Source of the DNA: Bacteroidota bacterium
Lineage (GTDB): Bacteria; Bacteroidota; Rhodothermia; JANXDC01
Assembly: GCA_025998875.1 (NCBI GenBank)
Contig: AP024675.1
Location: forward strand, 372,001 to 436,000
Length of the DNA stretch: 64,000 bases
Direction of reading: 5' to 3'
The notes beneath the pieces are model-generated. The model did not search any database. It saw nothing but the letters and a program-made list of their open reading frames with translations, and had not been told where the DNA came from. Positions 17,768-26,574 of this stretch are shown here, piece after piece. Positions within the stretch are counted from its first letter, which is position 1, and each line of letters begins with the position of its first letter. The translations under genes and the position numbers were made by a program.

Positions 17768-18262
17768 TTATTCTACGGTCCCGTGTCCGGATGCCTCTTC
17801 GGAAGCCGGAGCCTGCGTCTGTACGTTCACCCCATGCCGATAGGTCAGCTCTCCGCCCAGCTCACCGGTCTGGTAAATCAGGTAGGCGAGCACAAGTCCC
17901 AGTATGGCCACCAGCCCCCGGACCCAGAGGGCATCCCATCGTCTCCAGCTCAACAACACCAGCACAACCGCCCAGAGCATACTGCCGATCCAGGCGCGCG
18001 TGCCCCATTCCTCGTGGGCCTCGATGGCCTCGTGCACCGCCTCGGTCATGCGTCCCGCCTCGGCGAAAGCGTGCTCGGCCTCCTCTCCGGTCTGTCGGGC
18101 CCCAAAGAGCGCCACCGATCCAGCTACAGCCAGCACGAGGGCGGCCGTCCGCAGCCAGGTCCGGTTCCAGATCAGCCAGGCCAGAGCAAACCCCACCGCC
18201 CCCATCATCCAGCCAATGGCCAGGTGAACGACCTTGGGGTGTAGCAGCGGAGAAATCTCCAT
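17768..18262 (-). CDS. DUF2231 family membrane protein
   Basis: A 164-residue integral membrane protein. The opening motif LHPKVVHLAIGWMMGAVGFAL is the conserved start of DUF2231, whose members have four membrane helices; here they lie at about residues 12-30, 38-55, 90-108 and 115-132. The linker between helices 2 and 3 is rich in Glu and His (GEEAEHAFAEAGRMTEAVHEAIEAHEE) and could bind metal or haem, but that is inference. The ATG at 18262 has AAGGAGGG upstream and is preferred to 18322. Some relatives sit near cytochrome or electron-transport genes; here the neighbours give no hint. Confidence 0.85.
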   Translation of the reverse strand: MEISPLLHPKVVHLAIGWMMGAVGFALAWLIWNRTWLRTAALVLAVAGSVALFGARQTGEEAEHAFAEAGRMTEAVHEAIEAHEEWGTRAWIGSMLWAVVLVLLSWRRWDALWVRGLVAILGLVLAYLIYQTGELGGELTYRHGVNVQTQAPASEEASGHGTVE

Positions 18263-18407
18263 GGAAAGTCCCTCCTTGCAGGTGACGGCGGGAAAAATAG
18301 GCAGGCCCAGAGAGGAGCGCAAACCTCCACAGATGAGCTTGAACGGTATCCCGGGCCTGGTTTTATTTGCGAGATGGGAGCCGTGACTCTATGGAGGCCT
18401 CTGGACC

Positions 18408-19088
18408 ATGGCGCGGATTACTTACTACGGACATTCGGTGATCTGGCTCGAGGTGGCCGGATATCGGCTTCTGTTTGATCCCTTTATCACGGGCAATCCG
18501 CTCTGCCCCGTGCAACCGGAGGCGCTGCATCCGGACTACATCCTGCTGACTCACGCCCATGGCGATCACTGGGGGGATACGATCGCGATCGCCCGCCGCA
18601 CAGGTGCCATGGTGATCGGCATCTGGGAGATCTACGACTACCTGCAGAAACAGGGGATCACAAATGCCCACCCCATGAACCTGGGAGGAAGGCGCCAATT
18701 TCCCTTTGGCCGGCTTACGATGACGATCGCCCACCACAGTTCCTCCTTTCCCGATGGCACCTACGGGGGGCATCCGGCCGGTTTTCTGCTCGAATCCGAG
18801 GGCAAGATCTTCTACAACGCCGGAGATACGGCCCTAAGCTATGAGATGCGCCTTCTGGGGGAGCGCTACCGAATCGATGTGGCCTTTCTTCCCGTGGGGG
18901 ACAATTTCACGATGGGACCCGAGGACGCGCTCATTGCGGCCGAATGGCTCAAACCCCGACTCGTGGTGCCCATCCATTACAACACATTTCCCGTAATCGA
19001 GGTCGATATCGAGGCTTTCGCTCAGCAGCTGCGGGAAAAAGGCATCGAGGTGCGCCCGTTGCGGCCGGGCGAGGGATTTACGCTCTGA
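18408..19088 (+). CDS. UPF0173 family metal-dependent hydrolase
   Basis: A 226-residue metallo-beta-lactamase-fold protein of the UPF0173/YtkL group. Metal ligands are visible: HSV near the start, then THAHGDHWGD (HxHxDH) near residue 46, IAHHSS, and NAGDTAL plus a late HYNTFP. The short length and the opening YYGHSVIWLE are typical. No physiological substrate is established for this family. It has no signal peptide and should be cytoplasmic. It is followed after 41 bases by an outer-membrane-like gene, and co-transcription is possible. Confidence 0.92.
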   Translation: MARITYYGHSVIWLEVAGYRLLFDPFITGNPLCPVQPEALHPDYILLTHAHGDHWGDTIAIARRTGAMVIGIWEIYDYLQKQGITNAHPMNLGGRRQFPFGRLTMTIAHHSSSFPDGTYGGHPAGFLLESEGKIFYNAGDTALSYEMRLLGERYRIDVAFLPVGDNFTMGPEDALIAAEWLKPRLVVPIHYNTFPVIEVDIEAFAQQLREKGIEVRPLRPGEGFTL

Positions 19089-19129
19089 AAACAGGCAACC
19101 GACCACACCGCACTGCCGGGAGGTGTGGT

Positions 19130-20032
19130 ATGCTCCGCATGGGGTTAGGGGCTCTGGCCTTTGCCGGGATCGCCTCGGCAGCTGCCGTGGCCCAGTCCCC
19201 AAATGTCCATGAGCCGTTTTATCGGGAGGAGACGGCCCGACGCCAGTTCTTCGATGCCCTGCTTGTGCGCGCCGACGTGGGCATTTCCTCCTCCCCATCG
19301 CCCTCCCGGCCCATGACGGGCACCGGGCTACAGACAGTCTCCCCCCTGTCGCTGGGGCTTCAGCTGGAAGGTCGCCTCTGGAGCCGCAGCTCCTGGGGGA
19401 CGAGCTGGGATCTACTGCGCAGGCTACAGCTATCGACCCCGCTGCCCGACTGGATCTGGATCCGCTATTACTGGCGGGTGGAGGAAACCGATTACGCCCT
19501 GCGCGTTGCCTTCGACCCGATACCGGGCCAGAGCGGGTTCCGACGCGTGGACGTGGCCTTTCTGAGCAGCACGGACCTCTCCCCCCAGCTGGGCAGTGAC
19601 TTCGCCATCGGCTTCCGCTCCCTGTCGGATCGCTACGGATATGCCCTGTTTTCGGACAGCACCTGGGCGCCCCTGAGCGGAGGCTTGGGGGGCGCGGAAG
19701 AACAGCGCAACGGCTCGATCGTGGAGATGGGCCGCGAAGTGCGTCTGCAACAGGTCTACCTGGCCTATCTGGACCCCGCCCGCAGCGCGCTGTTCGCCGG
19801 CTTGCAGGCTACCGCGGGCCATTATACGCTGCTGCGGCGGTATGCGAGGCCGGATTCGACCGCCCTGCCTGTACAGCAGGAACACCTGAGAGGCCTGCTC
19901 TGGCTCCGACTCGGGGGACGCTGGGCCCGCCCTGCCTGGAGCGTGGGGGGCTACGTGGCCATCCCCCTCTATCAGCACCCCGCCAGTCGGGTTTACGGAC
20001 CCGAACTGGGTCTGCAGCTGCTGTGGCGATAG
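19130..20032 (+). CDS. Predicted outer-membrane or exported protein
   Basis: A 300-residue protein with a signal peptide (residues about 1-22, ending AVAQ). The rest alternates hydrophobic and polar residues with many Trp, Tyr and Arg, ends in an aromatic-rich strand (LGLQLLWR), and repeats segments like WIRYYWRVEETDYALRVAF, as expected for a small beta-barrel. I do not recognise a family. The ATG at 19130 has GGAGG before it; the open frame further upstream overlaps the hydrolase gene and is shadow. Short spacing from the hydrolase gene suggests one transcript. Confidence 0.75.
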   Translation: MLRMGLGALAFAGIASAAAVAQSPNVHEPFYREETARRQFFDALLVRADVGISSSPSPSRPMTGTGLQTVSPLSLGLQLEGRLWSRSSWGTSWDLLRRLQLSTPLPDWIWIRYYWRVEETDYALRVAFDPIPGQSGFRRVDVAFLSSTDLSPQLGSDFAIGFRSLSDRYGYALFSDSTWAPLSGGLGGAEEQRNGSIVEMGREVRLQQVYLAYLDPARSALFAGLQATAGHYTLLRRYARPDSTALPVQQEHLRGLLWLRLGGRWARPAWSVGGYVAIPLYQHPASRVYGPELGLQLLWR

Positions 20033-20036
20033 AAAA

Positions 20037-20066
20037 CAGGAGCGGGCCGGTCAGGGCCCGCTCCTG
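20037..20066 (+). terminator. GC-rich hairpin after outer-membrane-like gene
   Basis: A 12-bp stem (20037-20048 with 20055-20066) lies four bases after the stop. No T run follows, so it may be a processing or weak termination site. Confidence 0.5.
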
Positions 20067-20219
20067 GTGTCGTCTGTGTTCAGGGAGGAGGTTAAGAAGT
20101 GCACTTGCGTGCGTCGGGTTTTTCCCGATCGCACCCCCTTATACGTCCCCCCTTGCACGGCGGGTTCCCACTTCTTCAGGAAAACGGGCTCTTCACCGTT
20201 TTTTCACACACGCGGCAAC

Positions 20220-20235
20220 CGGCACAGGCTGTGCA
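20220..20235 (+). promoter_or_regulatory. Candidate sigma-54 (-24/-12) promoter of flagellar operon
   Basis: CGGCACAGGCTGTGCA matches the TGGCAC-N5-TTGCA pattern, with the essential GG (20221-20222) and GC (20233-20234) separated by ten bases as required. It lies 94 bases before flhB. A sigma-54 activator with GAFTGA is encoded at 60,919, so sigma-54 is presumably present. The site lies in an otherwise non-coding 296-base gap that shows no other clear feature. Confidence 0.5.
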
Positions 20236-20328
20236 TCGAGATCCCTCGTCGAAGTCCGGAAGCGCTGGCAGGCTCTTCCGAGACGTGTGCAGGCAAAAGT
20301 TGCCGGAACAGGGGGATCAAACTTTCCG

Positions 20329-21399
20329 ATGGCGGAACGGGATTTCCAGGAGCGCACCGAGGAGCCCACTCCACGACGCCTGGAGAAGGCGCGGCAAGAG
20401 GGTCAGATCGCCCGCAGTATGGAGGTGAGCTCTGTGGCCGTGCTCCTAACCGCCCTGGGCGCACTGAGCTGGATGGGCTGGGGCCTGATGCGCGAACTCG
20501 CGCGCCTGACGCTGGAGGCCTATCAGCAGGTGGAAACCCCCTTTCTGGATGGGGGAGGCGCGCTCCTGCTGCTGCAGCGCTGGGGATGGAGGGGAATAGG
20601 CCTGCTGATGCCTTTTCTGCTTCTGGTCACGGCGGCCGCCTTGCTGGCGGGCTTGCTGCAAAGCGGGGTACAGATCAGCTTCAAGCCCCTGGAGCCGAAG
20701 TTATCCCGAATCAGCCCGGTTGCCGGTTTTCGGCGCCTGTTCTCCAGCCGGGGCCTCATGGAACTCCTCAAAAGCCTGCTCAAACTGGCGGTTCTGGCTC
20801 TCATTGGCTGGCTGTTCATCCGCAACCGGCTTGATACGCTCTTTCAGTTGCCTCTGCTCGGCCTGACCCAGATCGCCCAGATCAGCTGGAACTGGATGCT
20901 GGGGCTTCTGGGGCAGGCTCTGGTCGCTCTGGTTCTCCTGGCCGGTATGGATTACGCCTTTCAGCGGTGGAAACACCGCCGCGAGCTGCGCATGAGCCGC
21001 CAGGAGGTCAAAGACGAGTACCGCGAATTGGAAGGTCATCCGCAGATCAAGGCCCGGCTGCGTAGCCTGATGCGCCAACGACGCCGCAGGCGTCGTCTGG
21101 ACCACGCCGTGCTGGCCGCCGATGTGGTGGTGACCAACCCCATCCACTACGCCGTGGCCCTGGCCTACGATCCGGATCGGCACCGGGCCCCGGTTGTGAC
21201 GGCCAAGGGTATCCGAAAGATGGCCCTGCGCATTCGGGAGTTGGCCCAGCAGGCGGGCATTCCCATCGTGGAAGATCCCCCCACGGCGCGCACCCTGTAC
21301 GCCGCCGTCGAGGAAGGGGCGGAAATCCCAGTAGCGCTCTACGAGGCCGTAGCCGAGATCCTGGCCCGCGTATACAGAGAACGCAACCGCAGACGATAA
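20329..21399 (+). CDS. flhB: Flagellar type III export protein FlhB
   Basis: A 356-residue inner-membrane component of the flagellar export gate that switches substrate class from rod/hook to filament. It opens ERTEEPTPRRLEKARQEGQIARS, the standard FlhB start, has four membrane helices (about residues 32-245), then a cytoplasmic domain with KDEYRELEGHPQIKARLR. The self-cleavage motif reads NPIH (270-273) instead of the usual NPTH; Asn and Pro, between which the chain is cut, are retained. The ATG at 20329 is chosen because homology begins there. First gene of a tight operon with flhA three bases downstream. Confidence 0.96.
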   Translation: MAERDFQERTEEPTPRRLEKARQEGQIARSMEVSSVAVLLTALGALSWMGWGLMRELARLTLEAYQQVETPFLDGGGALLLLQRWGWRGIGLLMPFLLLVTAAALLAGLLQSGVQISFKPLEPKLSRISPVAGFRRLFSSRGLMELLKSLLKLAVLALIGWLFIRNRLDTLFQLPLLGLTQIAQISWNWMLGLLGQALVALVLLAGMDYAFQRWKHRRELRMSRQEVKDEYRELEGHPQIKARLRSLMRQRRRRRRLDHAVLAADVVVTNPIHYAVALAYDPDRHRAPVVTAKGIRKMALRIRELAQQAGIPIVEDPPTARTLYAAVEEGAEIPVALYEAVAEILARVYRERNRRR

Positions 21400-21402
21400 C
21401 CC

Positions 21403-23511
21403 ATGACCACACCGCAGAGCATAGCATCCGGGGCACCGGCGAGGCCGACCAACATGCGGGGGGAGGCGGCCATGGCCGCCGGTATCGTACTGATCCTGCT
21501 GGTCATGCTCATCCCCCTGCCCGCGTTCCTGCTTGATGTGCTGCTGGCGCTCAATATTTCCCTCTCCCTTCTCGTGCTCCTGGTAGCCTTCTACACCCGT
21601 CGGCCCCTGGAGTTTGCCATCTTCCCCACGCTCCTGCTCGTGCTCACGCTCTTTCGGCTGAGCCTGAATGTAGCCTCTACCCGGCTCATCCTCTCGGAGG
21701 CCTCTGCGGGGGCCATCATCCGGGCTTTCGGGCAATTCGTCGTGGGCGGCAATTACATCGTGGGGCTGATCATCTTCCTGGTGCTGGTGGTGATCAATTT
21801 CGTGGTCATCACCAAGGGCTCAGGCCGCATTGCCGAGGTGTCGGCCCGATTCACCCTCGATGCCCTGCCCGGCAAGCAGATGGCCATCGATGCGGACCTC
21901 AACGCCGGGCTCATCGACGACAGAGAGGCCCGCAGGCGAAGAGAGGAGATCGCCCGGGAATCGGACTTCTACGGGGCCATGGATGGTGCAAGCAAGTTCG
22001 TGCGTGGCGACGCCATCGCGGGGCTTGTGATCACGGGAATCAACATCTTCGGCGGGCTGGCCATCGGCACCCTGCAGATGGGCATGCCGCTGGGGGAGGC
22101 CGCCTCCACATACCTTATCCTCACCGTGGGCGACGGGCTCGTATCCCAGATCCCCGCCCTGCTCATCTCCACGGCCGCCGGTATCATCGTCGCCCGCGCG
22201 GCGTCGGAGTCCAATCTGGCGGCGGATTTCTCCCACCAGCTTTTCGGACACCCGCGCGTGCTCCTGATAACGGCGGCTTTTCTGCTGCTCTTCGGCCTGA
22301 TTCCAGGCCTCCCCATGATCCCCTTCTGGACGCTGGCCGTTGTGCTCTTCGTCGCCTCTCGCTGGAGCCAGCGGGCCATAGAAGAAGCTCACGCCCGCCA
22401 GGAACAGGAAGCCGCGCGCGAGCTGGAAGCGGCCACGAAAGCCCGCACCGAGGACCGCCCCCAGGATTACGTACTGGTCGACCCGCTGGAACTGGAAATC
22501 GGCTATAACCTTATTCCCCTCGTCGATCCTCAGCAGAAAGGGGACCTGCTCAACCGGATCACCATGCTGCGCAAGCAGCTGGCCATGGAGCTTGGCATTG
22601 TGATCCCACCGGTGCGGATCCGGGACAATGTACAACTGGAAGCCAACCAGTACGTGATCAAACTCCGGGGCAATCCGATCGGGCAGGGCGAGGTATTGCC
22701 CGGCTACTACCTGACCCTGCTTCCCGAAGAGATGGCCGCCTCAGGTGAGCTACCCGTGCAGGGCATTCGCACCACGGATCCCTCCTTCGGATTGCCCGCA
22801 CTCTGGATCAACGAACGGCATCGGGAGGAAGCGGAGGCCCAGGGGCTGACCACGGTCGAAGCCTCCGCCGTGATCACCACCCACCTGCTTGAGGTGTTGC
22901 GGCGCAACGCCTACAAACTGCTCGATCGCCAGGAGGTCAAAAAACTCCTCGACGGTGTCCGGGAGGTCATGCCCGCGCTGGTCGATGAGCTCGTACCCAA
23001 CCTGCTCTCCGTGGGGGATATCCAGAAGGTGCTCAAGCGCCTGTTGCGCGAAAAGGTCCCCATCCGGGACATGGTCACGATCCTGGAGACGCTGGCTGAT
23101 TACGCGCCAAACACCAAAAACGTGGATGTGCTGACGGAATACGTACGCGCCGCACTGGCCCCCACGATCACGCGTCAGTATCGGGACGAATTCGGGGAGG
23201 TCAAGTGTATCGCGCTCGAGCCGGCTCTGGAGGCCCAGCTTATGGAACACGCCCAGAAGGGCATCCTCAATCCCAACACGCTGGGCTTTTCTCCGGAGAT
23301 CGTAGAGCGCATTTACACCTCGGCCTCGCGCGCCTTCCGCCGCATGATGGCCAACGGCCTGCAACCCATTGTGCTCACCTCCCCCGTACTGCGCCCGATC
23401 CTGTACCAGTTCCTCTCCCCGATCTGGCCGGATGTGGTGGTGCTCAGCTATAACGATCTGACCACGGATACGCAGATCAAACCCGTAGATAGGATTGGGC
23501 TCTCCGTATGA
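21403..23511 (+). CDS. flhA: Flagellar export gate protein FlhA
   Basis: A 702-residue FlhA of normal length. The N-terminal half has about eight membrane helices and the most conserved cytoplasmic loop, TLDALPGKQMAIDADLNAGLIDD, which couples to proton flow. The C-terminal domain (from about residue 345) forms the nonameric ring that docks export chaperones. A signature PTLLLVLTLFRLSLNVASTR is also clear and is intact. It lies between flhB and flhF, overlapping the flhF start by four bases. Other gate genes (fliP, fliQ, fliR) are not in the window. Confidence 0.98.
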   Translation: MTTPQSIASGAPARPTNMRGEAAMAAGIVLILLVMLIPLPAFLLDVLLALNISLSLLVLLVAFYTRRPLEFAIFPTLLLVLTLFRLSLNVASTRLILSEASAGAIIRAFGQFVVGGNYIVGLIIFLVLVVINFVVITKGSGRIAEVSARFTLDALPGKQMAIDADLNAGLIDDREARRRREEIARESDFYGAMDGASKFVRGDAIAGLVITGINIFGGLAIGTLQMGMPLGEAASTYLILTVGDGLVSQIPALLISTAAGIIVARAASESNLAADFSHQLFGHPRVLLITAAFLLLFGLIPGLPMIPFWTLAVVLFVASRWSQRAIEEAHARQEQEAARELEAATKARTEDRPQDYVLVDPLELEIGYNLIPLVDPQQKGDLLNRITMLRKQLAMELGIVIPPVRIRDNVQLEANQYVIKLRGNPIGQGEVLPGYYLTLLPEEMAASGELPVQGIRTTDPSFGLPALWINERHREEAEAQGLTTVEASAVITTHLLEVLRRNAYKLLDRQEVKKLLDGVREVMPALVDELVPNLLSVGDIQKVLKRLLREKVPIRDMVTILETLADYAPNTKNVDVLTEYVRAALAPTITRQYRDEFGEVKCIALEPALEAQLMEHAQKGILNPNTLGFSPEIVERIYTSASRAFRRMMANGLQPIVLTSPVLRPILYQFLSPIWPDVVVLSYNDLTTDTQIKPVDRIGLSV

Positions 23512-24740
23512 CGCTACGCACCTTTACCGGCAACACGCTGAAAGAAGCCCTCGAAGCCGCCCGTCGAGCGCTGGGAGAAGACTTCTATCTGGTGGACTCG
23601 ATCTCCCCGAAAACGCCGGGGGAGCCGGCTCGCGTAATTGTCATGATCGACGAGCAGCGGCCGGCCCGGCCACGAAATCCGGGATCGGGCACAAAAACGG
23701 ACTTCCGTAGCCTGCTCTATCAGAGGCAGTCCAGCCTGACGTCGGCTTCGCGCACGCACTCCGCGCCTCGTCCGGAAGCCTCCCCCCCGGCCGCCGTCCG
23801 GCTGGGAACCGGAGCTTCCTCCGGCCCGGAAATAGTGCGCCCCTCGGGGGGGCTGGAGACCATCCAGCGCCGGCTGGAGCGGTTGGAGCGGCTGATCCGG
23901 GAGACACTCCTGGAGCCCCCCGTCGAGTTTGTCGACCTGCCTCTGTATCGGCAGCTCTTCGCCCAGGGGCTTCCTCCGGCGCTCATCCACGGATGGCTTC
24001 GGGAAGCGGTCTCCAGCGGTATCGATCCGCATCGGGATCCAGAGACCTTCACCTGGGAGGTGGCGCGGCGAATCCGGGACGGTCTGCCCACGGCCCCTGC
24101 CCGGCGTCCCCAGACGCACATCGTCTTTATAGGTCCAGCGGGAGTGGGCAAAACCTCCCTGATCGTCAAACTGGCCCGGCATCCAGGCTTTCTGGCCGGT
24201 CGCAAGATCGCCCTCCTTTCCCTGCACCCCCGAGATGGGGAGCCGGTCCACAACAGCCTGGAAGCCCTGGCCGAACGCTACCGGTTGCCCGTGCTCTGCG
24301 TCGACAGCCCGACCAAAATGCAGAAGGCCCTTGAACTGCTTGAAGGGTTCGATCACCTGCTCATCGACACCCCGCCTGTACCCCTGCGCGGGCCAGAAAC
24401 CTTCCGAAGGCTGTGGCAGCTTGCCGAGCTCCTGGCCGGACTGGTGCCCATGGAGGTGCACTGGGTGCAGAATGCCACCTTGCATCCGCACTATGCCGAC
24501 CCCGGCCTGTGGAGCCGCAGTCCGCTGCCGATCGATTTTATCGCGCTGACCCACCTCGAAGAGCTCGACCGCTTCGGCGCCCTTTACGCCATGCTCCGGA
24601 GTTGGAATCGACCCGTACGCTTTGCGAGCACGGGCCGAATGATCCCCGACCATTTGATGGCTTTCAGCCCGGCCTGGCTGGCAGAACAGCTACTGCAAAC
24701 CCGCACTCCTCATATGGTCGCGCTTGCCGAGGCTTCGTAA
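23508..24740 (+). CDS. flhF: Flagellar GTPase FlhF with degenerate motifs
   Basis: A 410-residue SRP-type GTPase that in other bacteria sets flagellar position and number. It opens RTFTGNTLKEALEAARRALGEDFYLVDS, the FlhF B-domain start, followed by a variable linker and the N and G domains. The P-loop is GPAGVGKTS (about residues 209-217). The G3 region, usually DTAGR, reads DTPPVP (about 287) and the G4 region, usually TKLDE, reads THLEELDRFG (about 348), so nucleotide specificity or hydrolysis may be altered or lost. ATGA overlap with flhA and 15 bases to flhG. Confidence 0.9.
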   Translation: MTLRTFTGNTLKEALEAARRALGEDFYLVDSISPKTPGEPARVIVMIDEQRPARPRNPGSGTKTDFRSLLYQRQSSLTSASRTHSAPRPEASPPAAVRLGTGASSGPEIVRPSGGLETIQRRLERLERLIRETLLEPPVEFVDLPLYRQLFAQGLPPALIHGWLREAVSSGIDPHRDPETFTWEVARRIRDGLPTAPARRPQTHIVFIGPAGVGKTSLIVKLARHPGFLAGRKIALLSLHPRDGEPVHNSLEALAERYRLPVLCVDSPTKMQKALELLEGFDHLLIDTPPVPLRGPETFRRLWQLAELLAGLVPMEVHWVQNATLHPHYADPGLWSRSPLPIDFIALTHLEELDRFGALYAMLRSWNRPVRFASTGRMIPDHLMAFSPAWLAEQLLQTRTPHMVALAEAS

Positions 24741-24755
24741 GCCTGGAGGAAACCT

Positions 24756-25532
24756 ATGATCGTCGCCATCACGAGCGGAAAAGGCGGAACCGGGAAAACC
24801 CTCATCGCCACCCACCTGGCCGAGGCATTGGCCCGCCTGGGACATCGCACCACTCTGGTGGATGCGGATCTGGACCTGGCCAACTGCGCGGTCCTGCTCA
24901 ACGAAACCCCGCGCTGGACGCTGGAGGACTACCTGCTCGGCCGCTGTGGGCTCGAAGAACTCTTCCATGAAACCGAAGGGGGGTTTGCGCTTCTTTCCCC
25001 CTCCCGGGGTGCCCTCGCTTCCCCGCGAGAGGCCATGCTCGAGGTCCTCGACGGGGCGCTCTGGGAGGCACAGGCGCGCTCCGAATTCGTGCTTCTGGAT
25101 ACCCCTGCCGGACTAGAAGCACCGGTCCTCTGGGCCCTGGACCGAGCCCATCTGGCCCTCGTCGTGTTGCTGGGCGAACCTGCGGCCGTTTCGGACTCCT
25201 ACAGGCTCATCAAACATGTCTGCGCTCTGGTGCCCGACTATCCGTTTGCGCTCATGGTCAACGGGGTTGATTCAGCAGAAGAGGCCGAACAGGTTGCCGC
25301 CCGTTTCGATGCCATCGTGGAGCGCTTCCTGGGTCGTTCGATCCCGTACATGGGTCACGTCCTCTACGATCCGGAACTACGCCAGGCCATACAGCGCCAG
25401 GAGGTGCTCCTGCGTCGGGCGCCCCAGAGCCCGAGCTCGCTTGGTTTCCACGCTCTGGCTGAACGACTGCTGCACTGGAGAGCCGAACTGCAGTCCAGAA
25501 CCGAGGAGTTGCTGCTGGCAAAGGAGGCCTAG
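24756..25532 (+). CDS. flhG: MinD-like ATPase FlhG (FleN)
   Basis: A 258-residue ParA/MinD-family ATPase. The deviant Walker A SGKGGTGKT (residues about 7-15) and the DADLDLANCAVLL segment are present. FlhG partners with FlhF to limit flagellar number, and it often inhibits a sigma-54 flagellar activator. GGAGGA sits before the ATG. It follows flhF and precedes a small membrane protein and fliA. The C-terminal third is less conserved, so the membrane-targeting helix typical of MinD is not certain. Confidence 0.9.
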   Translation: MIVAITSGKGGTGKTLIATHLAEALARLGHRTTLVDADLDLANCAVLLNETPRWTLEDYLLGRCGLEELFHETEGGFALLSPSRGALASPREAMLEVLDGALWEAQARSEFVLLDTPAGLEAPVLWALDRAHLALVVLLGEPAAVSDSYRLIKHVCALVPDYPFALMVNGVDSAEEAEQVAARFDAIVERFLGRSIPYMGHVLYDPELRQAIQRQEVLLRRAPQSPSSLGFHALAERLLHWRAELQSRTEELLLAKEA

Positions 25533-25535
25533 GGT

Positions 25536-25799
25536 ATGTCCGCTACGGTCTGGTACAGCAGCCTGCTCATAGCCACCGGAGTGCTCCTGATCGGTCTGCT
25601 GGGAAACCGGCCCGTGGCCGATGTTGTCCTGATGGCTGGGATTGCGTTTCTGATCAGCTGGGGTCTGCTGGCCACCGGAGGGCTGCTTTACCAGTGGGTC
25701 CAGTGGGCGCACCGCCATCCCGACCTCCAGGGGGGCAGGACCAACTCGCCCTCCCCGCCCAGACAAAAGAAGGAAGAATCCGTAAACTCCACGGTATGA
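25536..25799 (+). CDS. Small membrane protein in flagellar operon
   Basis: An 87-residue protein with two predicted membrane helices (about residues 6-24 and 29-53) and a polar, proline- and lysine-rich tail. I do not recognise it. AAGGAGG overlaps the end of flhG just before the ATG, and fliA starts four bases after its stop, so it is expressed with the flagellar regulators. A role in tethering FlhG or FliA, or in flagellar assembly, is possible but not shown by the sequence. Confidence 0.75.
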   Translation: MSATVWYSSLLIATGVLLIGLLGNRPVADVVLMAGIAFLISWGLLATGGLLYQWVQWAHRHPDLQGGRTNSPSPPRQKKEESVNSTV

Positions 25800-25803
25800 G
25801 CCC

Positions 25804-26574
25804 ATGAACCTGGCGCGCCTGCAAGCGCTGGCCGAGGCCTACAGCCGCAACCGGGGCGATGAGGCCCTGCGAGAGGCGGTGATTCTGGCCGCTGTCCCGC
25901 TCGTACGCCGTATTGTGGGCAAGATCCCCGCCCCCGCACATCCGCTGGCGCAACCCGCCGATTTGGAGAGCGCCGGTATTATAGGCCTGCTACAGGCCAT
26001 AGAGACCTATGATCCGGCAAGCAGCACAGCCCAATTTCACACCTTTGCCTACCAGCGCATTCGGGGGCAGATTATCGACTACCTGCGCCAGATCGACGCC
26101 CTGCCCCGGGGCCAGCGCCAACGCTACGGCCAAGTACAGGAAGCCATCGAGCGGCTGCGCCAGGAGCTGGGCGCCGAACCGACCGACCAGCAGGTGGCCG
26201 ATTACCTGGGTATACCCCTGGCCCAGTATCAGGCCCTGCTCATGGAAGTCCAGCGCCGCTTCGTGCTCAGCCTCGATGAACCCTGGCAGGAAGAGGAAGG
26301 CGAAACCGGGGATCCGCTGTATGCCCGTCTGGCCGAAGAAAACGAACCGGAAGAAGAGCTCGACCGCAACCTGCTGGTCTCGCACCTGGAGGCCTGGATC
26401 CGGGAACTGCCGGAACGGGAACGGACCATTCTGGCCCTGTACTACTACGAAGACCTGACCCTCAAAGAAATCGCCCAGCTGATGGGGCTCACAGAGGCGC
26501 GCATCTCCCAGATTCTGGGCAAGCTCATCCTCTACCTACGGGGCCGACTTCAGCGTGTTCTGGCCTCTCCCTGA
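25804..26574 (+). CDS. fliA: Flagellar sigma-28 factor FliA
   Basis: A 256-residue FliA/WhiG-class sigma factor. Region 2 has DLESAGIIGLLQAIETYDP and TFAYQRIRGQIIDYLRQIDALPR, region 3 has ELGAEPTDQQVADYLGI, and region 4 ends in the helix-turn-helix LKEIAQLMGLTEARISQI. It directs RNA polymerase to late flagellar and chemotaxis genes. It ends the flhB-flhA-flhF-flhG operon, a common arrangement. Its last 25 bases overlap the convergent end of a dehydrogenase-like gene, so there is no room for a terminator. Confidence 0.95.
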   Translation: MNLARLQALAEAYSRNRGDEALREAVILAAVPLVRRIVGKIPAPAHPLAQPADLESAGIIGLLQAIETYDPASSTAQFHTFAYQRIRGQIIDYLRQIDALPRGQRQRYGQVQEAIERLRQELGAEPTDQQVADYLGIPLAQYQALLMEVQRRFVLSLDEPWQEEEGETGDPLYARLAEENEPEEELDRNLLVSHLEAWIRELPERERTILALYYYEDLTLKEIAQLMGLTEARISQILGKLILYLRGRLQRVLASP

